A stretch of 64,000 nucleotides of DNA. Origin: CAYYIS01 sp964470965 (GTDB taxonomy: Bacteria; JAAXHH01; JABIQT01). The position numbers and the translations under genes were made by a program. Positions 37,154-46,843 of this stretch are shown here, one piece after another. The stretch is taken from contig CAYYIS010000004.1 in assembly GCA_964470965.1 (NCBI GenBank), positions 102,734 to 166,733 of the forward strand. The letters run 5' to 3'. Position 1 is the first letter of the stretch. Each line of letters starts with the position of its first letter. The notes below the pieces were generated by a model, which worked only from the letters and a program-made list of their open reading frames with translations, did not search any database and had not been told where the DNA came from.

Positions 37154-38652
37154 TGCGTATCGCCATCGGGTCACTGTTTCAGGAAAGCAATGAATTCGTG
37201 TCACTGCCTACTGAACTCGACCTGTTTCGGAACAGCTATCTCTACGAACGGGACGAACTTTTTCGATTAGCCGGCACCAACACGGAAGTAGCCGGCATGC
37301 TTGCGGTGTGTGAAGAGCAGGGGGCGAGTGTGGTCCCGCTGACCGCTGCCGCCTGCGTCCCCTCCGGTTCTGTTTCCGACGCTTGTTACGCGTACCTCAA
37401 AGAAGCAATCCTATCCCCTTTACGGGACGCCGGGGCCATCGATGGCGTGTTGCTTTCATTACACGGATCCATGACCGTGATTTCGGAGGGTGATCCGGAG
37501 GGTGACCTGTTGGCGGAGGTGCGCAACATAGTAGGCCCGCGCGTGCCGGTCGTGGCTACACTGGACCTGCATGCGTTTGTCACCCCCCGGATGGTCATGC
37601 AGGCGACCGGACTGGTATCGTACACTCGCTATCCCCATGACGACACATACACCACCGGCGAACGGGGCGCGACCCTGTTATTCGACACATTGCATGGTCG
37701 CGTGCGTCCAATTATGGCCATGAGCAGCGTGCCGCTCGTTCCTGTGGGCAGCAACGGCATGACGTTCGGAGACGGGCCCATGGCCCACCTGACAGGCCGT
37801 GCCCGGGAGATGGAAAAAGAGTCCGATGTTTTATCGGTCTCCTGCTGCGCGGTACATCCCAACAACGACCAGCCGGATCTGAGTTCCACCGCCGTAGTGA
37901 TCACCGATAACGATCCAGATCTGGCTGCAGACAACGCCCGGTCCCTGGCGGTAGAATTCTGGGAACGCCGACACGGGTTCGTACCAGACATCCTTCCGGT
38001 GGCCGATGCTATAGAAAAGGGCCGGGATGTAGACGGACCGGTTCTGCTGGTAGACACCGCCGACTGCGCCGGCGGCGGTGCGCCGGGCGACAGTGTGGCG
38101 ATGTTGCGCACATTGCTCGACCTGGACGTCACGGAACGTACACACGTTATGGTGGTTGATCCGGATGCCGCGGCCACCTGCGCTGAGGCAGGCATCGGAG
38201 CAACCGTGTCTTTTGCATTGGGCTACCACGTGGATCGGAAATGGGGGACCCCACTTCCGGTAACCGGTGTGGTACGATTGGTAAGCGACGGCCGCTTCCT
38301 TTACACGGGCGGCATCTACGGAGGCACCTTTGGAATGATGGGCCGGTCCGCCGTCCTCGAGATCGGCGGGACAGAAGTCCTGATAATGTCCCGGCCGACG
38401 TACGACTGGGCGGACGAACAGTATCGTTCGGTGGGGCTTGATGCCCGTCAGGCGAAGTTTATTGGTGTCAAGAATCCGATGAACTACCGGTACGCATATA
38501 GCGGGGTGGCAAAGGCCTCCTATGTCGTCAACACGCCTGGTCCCACACCTGCCGACATTCGGCGTCTGCCATTCAAACATCGCAGGCGGCCGTTTTTCCC
38601 GTTTGACGAGAACATTAACGACCTGGACTTCCCGGTAACACTCAATCGTTGA
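37153..38652 (+). CDS. M81-family metallopeptidase (MlrC-like)
   Basis: A 499-residue protein of the MlrC family, named for microcystin degradation, where it cleaves linearised peptide products. N-terminal 'GSLFQESNEF', 'LLSLHGSM', 'LDLHAFVTP' and 'RYPHDDTY' supply the probable zinc ligands; the C-terminal domain includes 'LVDTADCAGGGAPGD'. Members in most bacteria are thought to hydrolyse other amide-bearing compounds. TAATG coupling to the upstream dehydrogenase places it firmly in this operon. Confidence 0.88.
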   Translation: MRIAIGSLFQESNEFVSLPTELDLFRNSYLYERDELFRLAGTNTEVAGMLAVCEEQGASVVPLTAAACVPSGSVSDACYAYLKEAILSPLRDAGAIDGVLLSLHGSMTVISEGDPEGDLLAEVRNIVGPRVPVVATLDLHAFVTPRMVMQATGLVSYTRYPHDDTYTTGERGATLLFDTLHGRVRPIMAMSSVPLVPVGSNGMTFGDGPMAHLTGRAREMEKESDVLSVSCCAVHPNNDQPDLSSTAVVITDNDPDLAADNARSLAVEFWERRHGFVPDILPVADAIEKGRDVDGPVLLVDTADCAGGGAPGDSVAMLRTLLDLDVTERTHVMVVDPDAAATCAEAGIGATVSFALGYHVDRKWGTPLPVTGVVRLVSDGRFLYTGGIYGGTFGMMGRSAVLEIGGTEVLIMSRPTYDWADEQYRSVGLDARQAKFIGVKNPMNYRYAYSGVAKASYVVNTPGPTPADIRRLPFKHRRRPFFPFDENINDLDFPVTLNR

Positions 38653-38665
38653 AGGAGAACCTCGC

Positions 38666-39952
38666 ATGTCCCAGCAAGATCTGCTTGCAATAGCGGAACA
38701 GTGTTTTGTAGGCGGTGGAAACGGCGAGTTCCGATTGCCAACGGAAGCAAACTTTGTCGTATCCCACGGTAACGGAAGCAAACTCTACGATATGGACGGC
38801 AGGGAGTATATCGACTTCCTGCTCGGCTCCGGCCCCATGATTCTCGGCCACTGCCACCCTGCAATCGTGGAAGCGGTACAACAGCAGATCCTCAAGGGCA
38901 CCACCTTCATGGCACTCAACGAACCGGCGATTTACCTGGGAGAGCGCATTGTAGAGGCATCGCCGTGCGGCGAGAAAATACGGCTGGTCATAACCGGTTC
39001 CGAGGCGGCCATGTTCGCTATACGGGCAGCACGGGCGTTCACCGGACGCAGCAAATACTTACGGTTCGAAGGCGGTTGGCACGGCGTCAGCGATGCAGCC
39101 CTGCACGGATCACGCACGCTCAACCCCGGCGCTTATCCCGATACAAAAGCGGACGGCGGCGGCATACCGGAGTCGTGGTCGCGGGATGTACTCGCAGTAC
39201 CGTTCAACGATGTGGAACAGGCCCGGGGCATAGTGGAAGCGTATCATGAAGAATTGGCGGCCATCGTGGTCGAACCACTACAGCGATGCATCCTGCCAAA
39301 GCCCGGATTTTTTGAAACGTTGCGGGAACTGGCGGATCGCTACGGTATCGTACTGATATTCGACGAAATCGTTACCGGATTCCGCCTGGCCTGGGGAGGC
39401 GCCCAGGAACGGTGGGGCGTGGTGCCCGACCTAGCCACCTACGGAAAAACCACCAGTGGCGGTTACCCCCTGGCGGCCATCTGCGGCCGGGAAGACGTAA
39501 TGGACACTATGAACGGCTGGCGGCCGCCGGACGACCCGAGACGGATCATCGCTTCAGGAACGTTTAACGCATACCCGATCGGGGCCGCGGCCGGAATGGC
39601 GACGCTCGACCAGCTGGAAAAACCGGGCGTCTACGATCGTCTTTACGAGATGGGTGACCGCATCACCAGGGAGATTACCACCATGGGCAGAGAACTGTCC
39701 ATGCCTCTGCTGGTGGGCGGCGAGGGGCCGGTCCTCCAAATCCTGTTCACCGAAGAAACCGAAATAGTCGATTACATGTCCATGTTCCGTGCTGATAAAC
39801 AGAAAGCCTACAACTTCGGTGTAGAGATGATAAAACAAGGGTGCTTCGTCACGCCTTATGAAAAGATCTATCTGTCGACAGTCCACACGGATGAGGATAT
39901 CGATCGATTGCTGGAATCGGCAAGAGTGGTGTTGAAGGATCTGAATGATTAG
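38666..39952 (+). CDS. Glutamate-1-semialdehyde aminomutase-like transaminase (class III)
   Basis: A 428-residue PLP enzyme of class III aminotransferases. The PLP lysine is K261 in 'TYGKTTSGGYPLA', and 'IFDEIVTGFR' (D233) binds the cofactor pyridine nitrogen. 'GSEAAMFAIRAARA' is the conserved substrate side. It resembles HemL in sequence, but the genetic context (sugar-acid and hydroxyacid genes) argues for a different amino substrate. AAGGAG precedes the ATG. Confidence 0.88.
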   Translation: MSQQDLLAIAEQCFVGGGNGEFRLPTEANFVVSHGNGSKLYDMDGREYIDFLLGSGPMILGHCHPAIVEAVQQQILKGTTFMALNEPAIYLGERIVEASPCGEKIRLVITGSEAAMFAIRAARAFTGRSKYLRFEGGWHGVSDAALHGSRTLNPGAYPDTKADGGGIPESWSRDVLAVPFNDVEQARGIVEAYHEELAAIVVEPLQRCILPKPGFFETLRELADRYGIVLIFDEIVTGFRLAWGGAQERWGVVPDLATYGKTTSGGYPLAAICGREDVMDTMNGWRPPDDPRRIIASGTFNAYPIGAAAGMATLDQLEKPGVYDRLYEMGDRITREITTMGRELSMPLLVGGEGPVLQILFTEETEIVDYMSMFRADKQKAYNFGVEMIKQGCFVTPYEKIYLSTVHTDEDIDRLLESARVVLKDLND

Positions 39953-39960
39953 AGGTGTTT

Positions 39961-40674
39961 ATGAAAAAAGTGCTTCTTCTGGGTGCGTCCGGTAACATCT
40001 CGCCACATATCATACCCGGGTTGGAACAATATTATCAACTCCGTCTGGCGGACATCAGGCCCCATCCCGGCGGCAAGCCCACCATGGCCGTGGACATGAG
40101 CGTCTACGCACAGGTGCTGGAGGCGGCACGGGGGATGGATGCCATCATGAACTGGACCGTGGTGAGGGATCATCCCGTACAGAGTTTTGCGGTCAGTACC
40201 CTCGGGGCGTATCATGTGATGAAAGCAGCAAAAGAACTGGGAATCGGGAAGGTCCTGCATACCGGGCCGGAGCTGATCATCAATCATCACCTCCACGATC
40301 ATGATATCGGAGATGTTCCGCAGACACCGGGCACCGGTTATTATTTTACAACCAAACATCTGGCCATGGAGATTTGCAAAATATATGCCCGCGCATATGG
40401 AATCCAGACGATCTGCTTCCAGTTAAACGGGCTTCGGGCACAGCCGGAGGCACCGGCAACCGCACAGGATTTTCCACCGTTTACGATCACGTTCGACGAT
40501 CTGATCGAAGCCTGCCGCCTGGCCATAGAGATCGAATCCGTGCCCGATGATTTCCAGGCGTTCAACCTGCATAGCTACCTATCTCAGAACAAATATTCAA
40601 TAGATAAGGCACAGCGCATGCTCGGATTCGAGCCGAAGATAAACGTAGAGGCGTTATACAGACGGATCTCATAG
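39961..40674 (+). CDS. Extended-SDR NAD(P)-dependent epimerase/dehydratase, paralogue 1
   Basis: A 237-residue NAD(P)-binding protein of the epimerase/dehydratase type. The dinucleotide loop is 'LLGASGNIS' at the N-terminus, and the catalytic YxxxK is present in 'YYFTTKHL'. I chose the ATG at 39961; a GTG at 39955 is also possible. It is clearly related to the gene at 47592-48308, with more than half of positions identical by eye. The stop is directly followed by the start of an SDR gene. Confidence 0.82.
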   Translation: MKKVLLLGASGNISPHIIPGLEQYYQLRLADIRPHPGGKPTMAVDMSVYAQVLEAARGMDAIMNWTVVRDHPVQSFAVSTLGAYHVMKAAKELGIGKVLHTGPELIINHHLHDHDIGDVPQTPGTGYYFTTKHLAMEICKIYARAYGIQTICFQLNGLRAQPEAPATAQDFPPFTITFDDLIEACRLAIEIESVPDDFQAFNLHSYLSQNKYSIDKAQRMLGFEPKINVEALYRRIS

Positions 40675-41391
40675 ATGAATATCCTGGTCACAGGCAGCAG
40701 CTCCGGCATTGGAGAAACAGTGGCACGGCGGTTTGTTCATGCCGGCCATCAGGTGATACTGATGGCACGGCGGACCGATCTGCTGGTCAAGATAGTAGAC
40801 GAACTGAACTCCGGTGGACAAAGCAATGCGGTGGTAGCTGACGGAGATGTAGGCGTGTGGAACGACTGTTTACGCGTTGTGGAAACCGGTATCGCGGCAT
40901 TCGGGCACATCGACGGACTCGTTAATGCCGCCGGTGGATGGGTCGATGATCGGCTGGATGAAGCGTCGGCGACGGCCATCGATCGGTTTATCCGAACGGA
41001 TGTCACCGGAGCCACATACATCACAAGGGCCATCCTCCCCGAATTGCGCAGAAATCGGGACGGTCGCATCGTGCATATCAACGGTCTGCAGGGCTTAATC
41101 CGCCAGCGTCCGCCGGTTCTGTATACGATGGTCGAATCCGCTGTACGCGGGTTGTGCGAGAGCCTGCGGTGGGAGGCCGCGGCATACGGCGTCCAAGTTG
41201 GCCTCATCACCCTGGGTGGTGTGGCCAACACTGAATCGGACGATCCGGATCCGTCGGTTCTGAAGAACAAAGAGCGCGGGGCTCTGCTGAGCCGCGGCGA
41301 AGTGGCCGACGCTATCATGTACATGATGTCGCGTCCCAAAGGCGTGAACATCGATGAAATGGTCCTCACGCCGCTTGAGCAAAAGTTTTGA
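40675..41391 (+). CDS. Short-chain dehydrogenase-like protein lacking catalytic Ser and Lys
   Basis: A 238-residue classical SDR. The N-terminal 'GSSSGIG' cofactor loop and 'NAAGG' are intact. The catalytic tyrosine is retained in 'VLYTMVES', but the lysine four residues on is a glutamate, and the serine normally 13 residues before the tyrosine is a glycine ('HINGLQG'). It is therefore probably not a standard dehydrogenase; it may bind NAD(P)(H) structurally or have an altered mechanism. It starts immediately after the stop of the preceding gene. Confidence 0.82.
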   Translation: MNILVTGSSSGIGETVARRFVHAGHQVILMARRTDLLVKIVDELNSGGQSNAVVADGDVGVWNDCLRVVETGIAAFGHIDGLVNAAGGWVDDRLDEASATAIDRFIRTDVTGATYITRAILPELRRNRDGRIVHINGLQGLIRQRPPVLYTMVESAVRGLCESLRWEAAAYGVQVGLITLGGVANTESDDPDPSVLKNKERGALLSRGEVADAIMYMMSRPKGVNIDEMVLTPLEQKF

Positions 41392-41543
41392 ATTACAAAT
41401 AGTCCCTGTTTCCCCTGCACAGACAGGGGGCTCGTTGCGTCTGGCGCTGTTTTGAAAATGGCCGGTTGCCAAAGACGGGGATATCCGGGCAAGGCGGCTG
41501 GGATCACAGCCATAAATCAAGATTGAACATAAGGAGATTCCCT

Positions 41544-42407
41544 ATGAACTTTGGTTCCGGCGATCATACATATACTGTTCGGGAAAACTGGTGGTCTCTG
41601 CCCGACGGCTGGGTATTCGGGTGGATTCCAGCTGTGGCCTGCGACTCGCAGGACCGTGTGTACGTCTACTCACGCAGCGAACATCCCCTGGTGATCTTCG
41701 ATAGAGACGGCAAGTTTGTCGAAGAGTGGGGCAAGGGTATCCTGACGGATGCGCATGGCATCTACATCGATGGAGAAGACAATGTCTACTGCACCGAACG
41801 GGAAGCCCACTGCATCCACAAATTTAACCCACTGGGCGAACTGGTGATGACCATAGGCATTCCCGGTCAACCGGGCGCCAACGACGGCGACCCTTTCAAC
41901 CTGCCGACGGATTTGGCCATCGACTCGGCCGGAGACCTGTTCATTACCGACGGCTACGGCAATGCCCGAGTCCATAAATACACGTCCGATGGTGCCCTGA
42001 TTACATCCTGGGGAGAGTGGGGCACCGGACCGGGTCAGTTTGAGCTGTCCCACTGCGTGCGCGTCGACCGGTTCGATCGTGTATGGGTTTGTGACCGGAC
42101 CAACGACCGGATACAGATTTTCGATACCGACGGCAATTTCCTGGAAGAGCGCACCGGCCTTGCAAAGCCGGATACTATCTTTTTCGATCGGGACGAAGAT
42201 ATCGTCTACATCGCAGAGCTGGATCAACAGGTCAGCATTTATACCCTGGACGGCGCCTTGATCACCCAGTGGGGAGGTAGGCGGAAGAGCGAGCAAGCCG
42301 GAGAGTTCATCGCTTGCCCCCATGGAATCTGGGTTGATTCCCGCGGGGATATTTATGTCGGTGAAGTCCAGCACGATGCACGGCTTCAGAAGTTTGTAAG
42401 GAAATAG
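41544..42407 (+). CDS. NHL-repeat beta-propeller protein (peptidylglycine-lyase-like)
   Basis: A 287-residue protein of repeated NHL blades: 'DSQDRVYVYSR', 'DGEDNVYCTER', 'DSAGDLFITDGYGNARVHKY', 'DRFDRVWVCDRTNDRIQIFD' and 'DSRGDIYVGEV'. Proteins with this layout are related to peptidyl-alpha-hydroxyglycine lyases and to lactonase-type propellers. AAGGAG precedes the ATG at 41544. No signal peptide is seen, so it is probably cytoplasmic. Nothing shows a specific activity. Confidence 0.78.
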   Translation: MNFGSGDHTYTVRENWWSLPDGWVFGWIPAVACDSQDRVYVYSRSEHPLVIFDRDGKFVEEWGKGILTDAHGIYIDGEDNVYCTEREAHCIHKFNPLGELVMTIGIPGQPGANDGDPFNLPTDLAIDSAGDLFITDGYGNARVHKYTSDGALITSWGEWGTGPGQFELSHCVRVDRFDRVWVCDRTNDRIQIFDTDGNFLEERTGLAKPDTIFFDRDEDIVYIAELDQQVSIYTLDGALITQWGGRRKSEQAGEFIACPHGIWVDSRGDIYVGEVQHDARLQKFVRK

Positions 42408-42415
42408 GAGACCTT

Positions 42416-43273
42416 ATGCCCTGGCAGTTTGAAAACGCCATTGAGCCCATAGGCACAATAACGGAGGGACCGGTCTGGGACGGCAACGCGGTTATTTTTA
42501 CCAATATCGCCAACAGCCGTATCCTCAGATTCTGCCCCATTACCGAAGACCTGACGGTTCTTCGGAGCGGCACCAATGAATGTAACGGTCTGGCACTGGA
42601 CCGAGAAAAACGTCTGTATGGTTGTGAAGGTGGCAGTAGGGGACGGCGAATCGTGAGGTATAACGACGATGGAAGCACTGAAATTATCGCCGATTCTTTC
42701 GAAGGCAAACGGCTCAACAGTCCCAACGATCTGATCATCGATCGTAAAGACCGTATTTGGTTCACCGACCCACGATACGGAGACTACAGGGATGATATGG
42801 AACTGGGACATGAATCGGTCTTTCGTTGCGATCCCCAGGAAGACGGAGCTTGGAAAATCAGTAGGATGACGTACGACACCACCAGACCAAACGGCCTCGT
42901 CCTTTCACCCGATCAGAAGACACTGTATGTGGCACAGAGCAAGTACGGAGAAGGCGAGAAGCGTGAACTTCGAGGTTACCCTATCCTCGAAGACGATACG
43001 CTGGGGTCCTGTGAGGTACTGCACAACTTCTATCCGCACCGCGCCATCGACGGCATGCGGGTGGACGCAGCCGGCAATATGATCGCCGCCGCAGGCTGGT
43101 CGGAGAGCGGCCCCGGTCCGATGATCTACGTCTTCGCCCCCAGCGGACGCGTCCTTTCGACACATCCGCTCCCCGAGGATCGCCCCACCAACTGCTGCTT
43201 CGGCGATACAGACCTGCACGCTCTGTATGTTACCACCATAGGGGGACATTTGCTTCGGGCACGTTTAAAGTGA
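42416..43273 (+). CDS. SMP-30/gluconolactonase-like hydrolase
   Basis: A 285-residue six-bladed propeller of the SMP-30/gluconolaconase family, which opens sugar lactones with a divalent metal. The N-terminal 'TEGPVWDGNAVIFTNI' holds the first metal-ligand glutamate, 'LNSPNDLIIDRKDRIWFTDPRYG' carries the Asn/Asp ligands, and 'RPNGLVLSPDQKTLYVA' completes the site. AGGAGA precedes the ATG. It would hydrolyse a lactone made by one of the dehydrogenases of the cluster. Confidence 0.87.
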   Translation: MPWQFENAIEPIGTITEGPVWDGNAVIFTNIANSRILRFCPITEDLTVLRSGTNECNGLALDREKRLYGCEGGSRGRRIVRYNDDGSTEIIADSFEGKRLNSPNDLIIDRKDRIWFTDPRYGDYRDDMELGHESVFRCDPQEDGAWKISRMTYDTTRPNGLVLSPDQKTLYVAQSKYGEGEKRELRGYPILEDDTLGSCEVLHNFYPHRAIDGMRVDAAGNMIAAAGWSESGPGPMIYVFAPSGRVLSTHPLPEDRPTNCCFGDTDLHALYVTTIGGHLLRARLK

Positions 43274-43314
43274 TGAATGACAAGTGACGAAATTCCCTAT
43301 TTGGAAGGAAGGTT

Positions 43315-44133
43315 ATGCGCATCATAGACCCGCACGTGCATGTGTGGCAAAACGATCCGGCGTTTCCATGGGCGCCTGAAACTGTCAACCCCCCGGAGGA
43401 AAACCGGACGCCGGAGATGCTACTGAAGTTGATGGACGAGAACGGTGTTGAAAAAACGGTACTGGTCCAGGTGATTCACTACCGGTGGGACAATTCCTAC
43501 GCCGCCCACGTGGCCGCGTCGTACCCTGAAAAATTTGTCGGGGTCTGCCGGGTGAATCCGCAAGATACCCGGGCATCTGAAGATCTGGATTTCTGGGTCG
43601 AGAAACACGGCTTCCAAGGCGTAAGGCTGAGCCCAGGTGCAGATGCCTCCGGTGACTGGTTTACCGGAGACCAGATGAAGCCGCTGTTCCTTAGAGCACA
43701 AACACTGAAGGTGCCGCTCCTGCTACTGACGCGTCCGAGCCGGCTGGTGGACCTGGCCAAACGCCTGGAAGCGTACCCCGACCTGGATGTGGTGATCGAC
43801 CATATGGCCGATTGTCATCCGGACGATGAAGAAGGCATTACTCACCTGATCGATCTTGCTAAATTTCCCCGTGTGTACGTCAAGATCAGTCATACATGGT
43901 CTATCTCGAAAGAGGAATATCCGTGGAAAGACACTCACGACCTGGTTCAGAGAGTTTATCAGGCCTTTGGCCCAGAGCGCATCATGTGGGGCACCGACTG
44001 GCCGGTGTGCCTGGACCGGGCCACTTATGGCCAGACTTTGTCGGTGGTCCGCGATGAAATGACGTTTTTCACACCGGAAGACCTGGAATGGGTGCTGGGT
44101 AAAACCGCGTTAAAACTGTGGACCTTCGGATAA
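43315..44133 (+). CDS. COG3618-type TIM-barrel amidohydrolase (lactonase-like)
   Basis: A 272-residue amidohydrolase of the L-fuconolactonase/2-pyrone-4,6-dicarboxylate lactonase group. The N-terminal 'DPHVHVWQNDPAFPWAP' carries the HxH metal motif and is typical of these proteins; 'DHMADCH' and 'GTDWPV' supply the other ligands. These enzymes hydrolyse acid lactones. AAGGAAGG precedes the ATG. It lies between the propeller lactonase and a dehydratase, which fits a lactone-to-acid step. Confidence 0.88.
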   Translation: MRIIDPHVHVWQNDPAFPWAPETVNPPEENRTPEMLLKLMDENGVEKTVLVQVIHYRWDNSYAAHVAASYPEKFVGVCRVNPQDTRASEDLDFWVEKHGFQGVRLSPGADASGDWFTGDQMKPLFLRAQTLKVPLLLLTRPSRLVDLAKRLEAYPDLDVVIDHMADCHPDDEEGITHLIDLAKFPRVYVKISHTWSISKEEYPWKDTHDLVQRVYQAFGPERIMWGTDWPVCLDRATYGQTLSVVRDEMTFFTPEDLEWVLGKTALKLWTFG

Positions 44134-44188
44134 GAAGGATTGCAAACCGTTAATATCTACGATGCAGGAATCCATTAGGAATCTGTCT

Positions 44189-45334
44189 ATGAAAATTACC
44201 GATATCAAATGTTTTCCGGTCTGGGCAACTCACCGAAATCAGCTTGTGCTTAAGATCGAGACGGATGAGGAGTATTATGGCTGGGGCGAGGCCGGCGTCT
44301 CCGGACGGGAGCTCGCGGTGGAAGGGGCGGTCAAACACTACCGGGAATTCTTAATCGGCAAGGACCCCATGCGCATCGGTGCATTGTGGCAGGAACTCTA
44401 TCGGAGTCAATATTTCGAGGGCGGCCGCATTCTGACCGCGGCCATCTCCGCCATAGACATCGCATTGCACGATCTGGTGGCCAGAAAACTGGATGTGCCG
44501 GTATATCAGCTCCTGGGTGGTGCGCACAGGGATACGGTGCCCAACTTTGTGACATCCGGAACCCTGTCTGGACCACAGGTACTGGAAGACGCCAAACGGC
44601 TCGCGGACGACGGGTGGCAATGCATCCGGTTTATCCCCGGTCATCCTGACACCGGAGGCGATAGCAACTTGTTTGAACCGAGAGAATCCATTGCAATGAC
44701 CGCGGAGTGGATGGTAAAAGTACGGGAGGCGGTAGGTCAGGCGCCGGTGTTGGGCATCGATTACCACCACCGGCTCAACGTGGCGGAAACCGCTTCTTTC
44801 TGCCAAATGATGCCGTCCGGCACCCTGGATTTCCTCGAGGAACCGATCCGAGACGAATGTCCTGACGCCTATGCTGCCCTGCGTCAGATGACACCGGTCC
44901 CGTTTGCCATCGGCGAGGAGTTTTCCAGTAAATGGGCGTTCCTGCCTTACTTGGAGCGCGGGTTGACCAACTTCGCGCGAGTCGACGTATGCAACGTGGG
45001 CGGTCTCACCGAAGCCATGAAAGTCGCCGGATGGTGCGAAGCCCATTATATCGACATAATGCCCCACAACCCGCTCGGCCCCATCAGTACCGCCGCCCAT
45101 GTCCACTTCGGCGCGGCGGTGGCCAACTTCGCCTGGCTGGAAGTGAGATCCCGTGAGTTCGTATTCGATTCTAACCTGTTTCCAGTCCAGCTGAAGCAGG
45201 ACGGCCCATTTTTTCCGCTCCCTGAAGGCCCCGGCCTGGGCGTAGAGTTTAACGAAAAAGCCGCAACTGAAGCCTTCGATTTCTGGGAAGCACCACACCT
45301 GCACAGGCGAGACGGGTCGTACACGAACTGGTAA
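44189..45334 (+). CDS. Enolase-superfamily enzyme C (galactonate-dehydratase-like)
   Basis: A 381-residue enolase-superfamily protein most like acid-sugar dehydratases. The metal and catalytic residues visible are D191 and H193 ('IDYHHRL'), E217 or E218 ('LEEPI'), E243 or E244 ('GEEFSS') and H293 ('MPHNPLGP'). The usual KxK position reads 'RFIPG' with R147, so the first base differs from the KxK subgroup. I chose the ATG at 44189 after AGGA; a start at 44162 is less likely. Confidence 0.87.
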   Translation: MKITDIKCFPVWATHRNQLVLKIETDEEYYGWGEAGVSGRELAVEGAVKHYREFLIGKDPMRIGALWQELYRSQYFEGGRILTAAISAIDIALHDLVARKLDVPVYQLLGGAHRDTVPNFVTSGTLSGPQVLEDAKRLADDGWQCIRFIPGHPDTGGDSNLFEPRESIAMTAEWMVKVREAVGQAPVLGIDYHHRLNVAETASFCQMMPSGTLDFLEEPIRDECPDAYAALRQMTPVPFAIGEEFSSKWAFLPYLERGLTNFARVDVCNVGGLTEAMKVAGWCEAHYIDIMPHNPLGPISTAAHVHFGAAVANFAWLEVRSREFVFDSNLFPVQLKQDGPFFPLPEGPGLGVEFNEKAATEAFDFWEAPHLHRRDGSYTNW

Positions 45335-45551
45335 AAAACGTGGGCAAAACACCATCACGGGCTATTAAGGCTTCATCCGCCTGTTGGGTAACAACGGCAT
45401 GGATGGGATGTGATTGGCCGAGTTCGCAAAGCAACCGGCAACCAGCGCAGTCTGCGTCCGTAATAATGGCAGAAACAGATAGAAAACGGGTGCTGATCCT
45501 ATTGAATTAAAGAGCCCGCCCAAGCTCCATAGAACGGAACCGATTCAACAT

Positions 45552-46838
45552 ATGATCTCTCTTAGTCCCTGGCTGATCCTCGTCCTGGCCATCCCCGTGC
45601 TACTGCTCGGCGAATTTCTCGTCAGGCGAATCGGCATCCTGGCACGATTTAACATCCCGGTGCCGGTTGTGGGCGGGCTGGTGATTTCGCTGCTCGTCCT
45701 GACGATAAACATCAGCGGCATGGGAACCATTGAGCTCCAGACGTCGGTGGCGACGAGGTGGTGGACCTGGCTGGTGACCACGGCGGAGGAATGGTCTTTG
45801 GGGGCTCCGGTGAGCGTCAACCGGCCATTCCTGGTGGCATTTTTTACCTGTATAGGGCTCAACGCGAGCTGGCAAATTGCCCGTCGTGGGAGCTGGCAGA
45901 CAGTCGCGTTTCTGACGGTTTCGACCTTACTGGCGCTGGTTCAGAACGTGGTGGGCATCAGCCTGGCGGAATTTCTCGGTGTTTCGCCGCTGCTCGGACT
46001 GGTATGCGGTGCGGTGTCCATGACTGGCGGTCACGGCACTTCGGCCGGATTCTCGGACGTTATAGCACAGGCCGGACTGCCGGAAGCCGGCGTTTTCGGC
46101 GCGGCGGCGGCCACGTTCGGACTGGTATGCGGCGGCCTGCTTGGTGGTCCCTTGGGCGGCGCGCTGATTCGAAGTAAAAAGCTGGATCCGTCCGACACGA
46201 CGGACACGGACAAGATAAACGGGGCCATAAGTATTAAAGCGGATTTCATACGGGATCTGCGAACCATGTTTGGCTTCGGGCGTACTTTCCTGTGTCACCT
46301 GTTGATTGTGTTATTCTGCCTGAAAGCCGGATCCTGGGTCAGTGCCTTGGTCCGGGACGCCGGACTGACGTTTCCTGTGTATATCGGCTCCATGGTGCTG
46401 GGGGTGCTTATCCGGAACGTGTTGGATCTTTCAGGAAAACACTGGATCAGGACCGAAGTCGTAAACTCTATGAATGCGGTGTTTCTCGGGATTTTTCTTG
46501 CGGTGGCACTGATGAGCGTTCAGCTTCAGCAGCTGGCCATCGCGGCGCTGCCGATGCTAATCATCCTGGGCGTACAGGTGGGTGTCATGGCCCTGTTCGC
46601 CTATTATGTCACTTTCCGGGTCATGGGACGCGACTACGACGGCGCCATTATGGCAGGAGGCCACAGCGGCTTTGGCCTGGGTGCCACACCCAACGCAGTA
46701 GCTAACATGGAGGCGCTGACCGAACGCTTCAGTCCAGCGCCTCGCGCTTTCCTAGTGGTACCCATCACCGGAGGGTTTCTGCTTGACTTTACCAACGCAC
46801 TCGCTATAACAATTTCATTGAACTGGATCGGAGGTTAA
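45552..46838 (+). CDS. gltS: GltS-type sodium/glutamate symporter
   Basis: A 428-residue inner-membrane protein with ten or more membrane segments. It has the GltS opening ('NIPVPVVGGLVISLL') and two conserved internal motifs: 'SMTGGHGTSAGF' and 'MAGGHSGFGLGATPNAVANM'. GltS proteins import glutamate with sodium. As the only clear transporter in this part, it may instead bring in an anionic substrate for the cluster, but there is no direct evidence. No strong ribosome site precedes the ATG. Confidence 0.9.
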   Translation: MISLSPWLILVLAIPVLLLGEFLVRRIGILARFNIPVPVVGGLVISLLVLTINISGMGTIELQTSVATRWWTWLVTTAEEWSLGAPVSVNRPFLVAFFTCIGLNASWQIARRGSWQTVAFLTVSTLLALVQNVVGISLAEFLGVSPLLGLVCGAVSMTGGHGTSAGFSDVIAQAGLPEAGVFGAAAATFGLVCGGLLGGPLGGALIRSKKLDPSDTTDTDKINGAISIKADFIRDLRTMFGFGRTFLCHLLIVLFCLKAGSWVSALVRDAGLTFPVYIGSMVLGVLIRNVLDLSGKHWIRTEVVNSMNAVFLGIFLAVALMSVQLQQLAIAALPMLIILGVQVGVMALFAYYVTFRVMGRDYDGAIMAGGHSGFGLGATPNAVANMEALTERFSPAPRAFLVVPITGGFLLDFTNALAITISLNWIGG

Positions 46839-46843
46839 CGCCT

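Noticed and set aside
41401..41431. Short hairpin after the SDR gene as a terminator
   Set aside because: The stem is six pairs and no T-run follows, so it does not meet the usual pattern.
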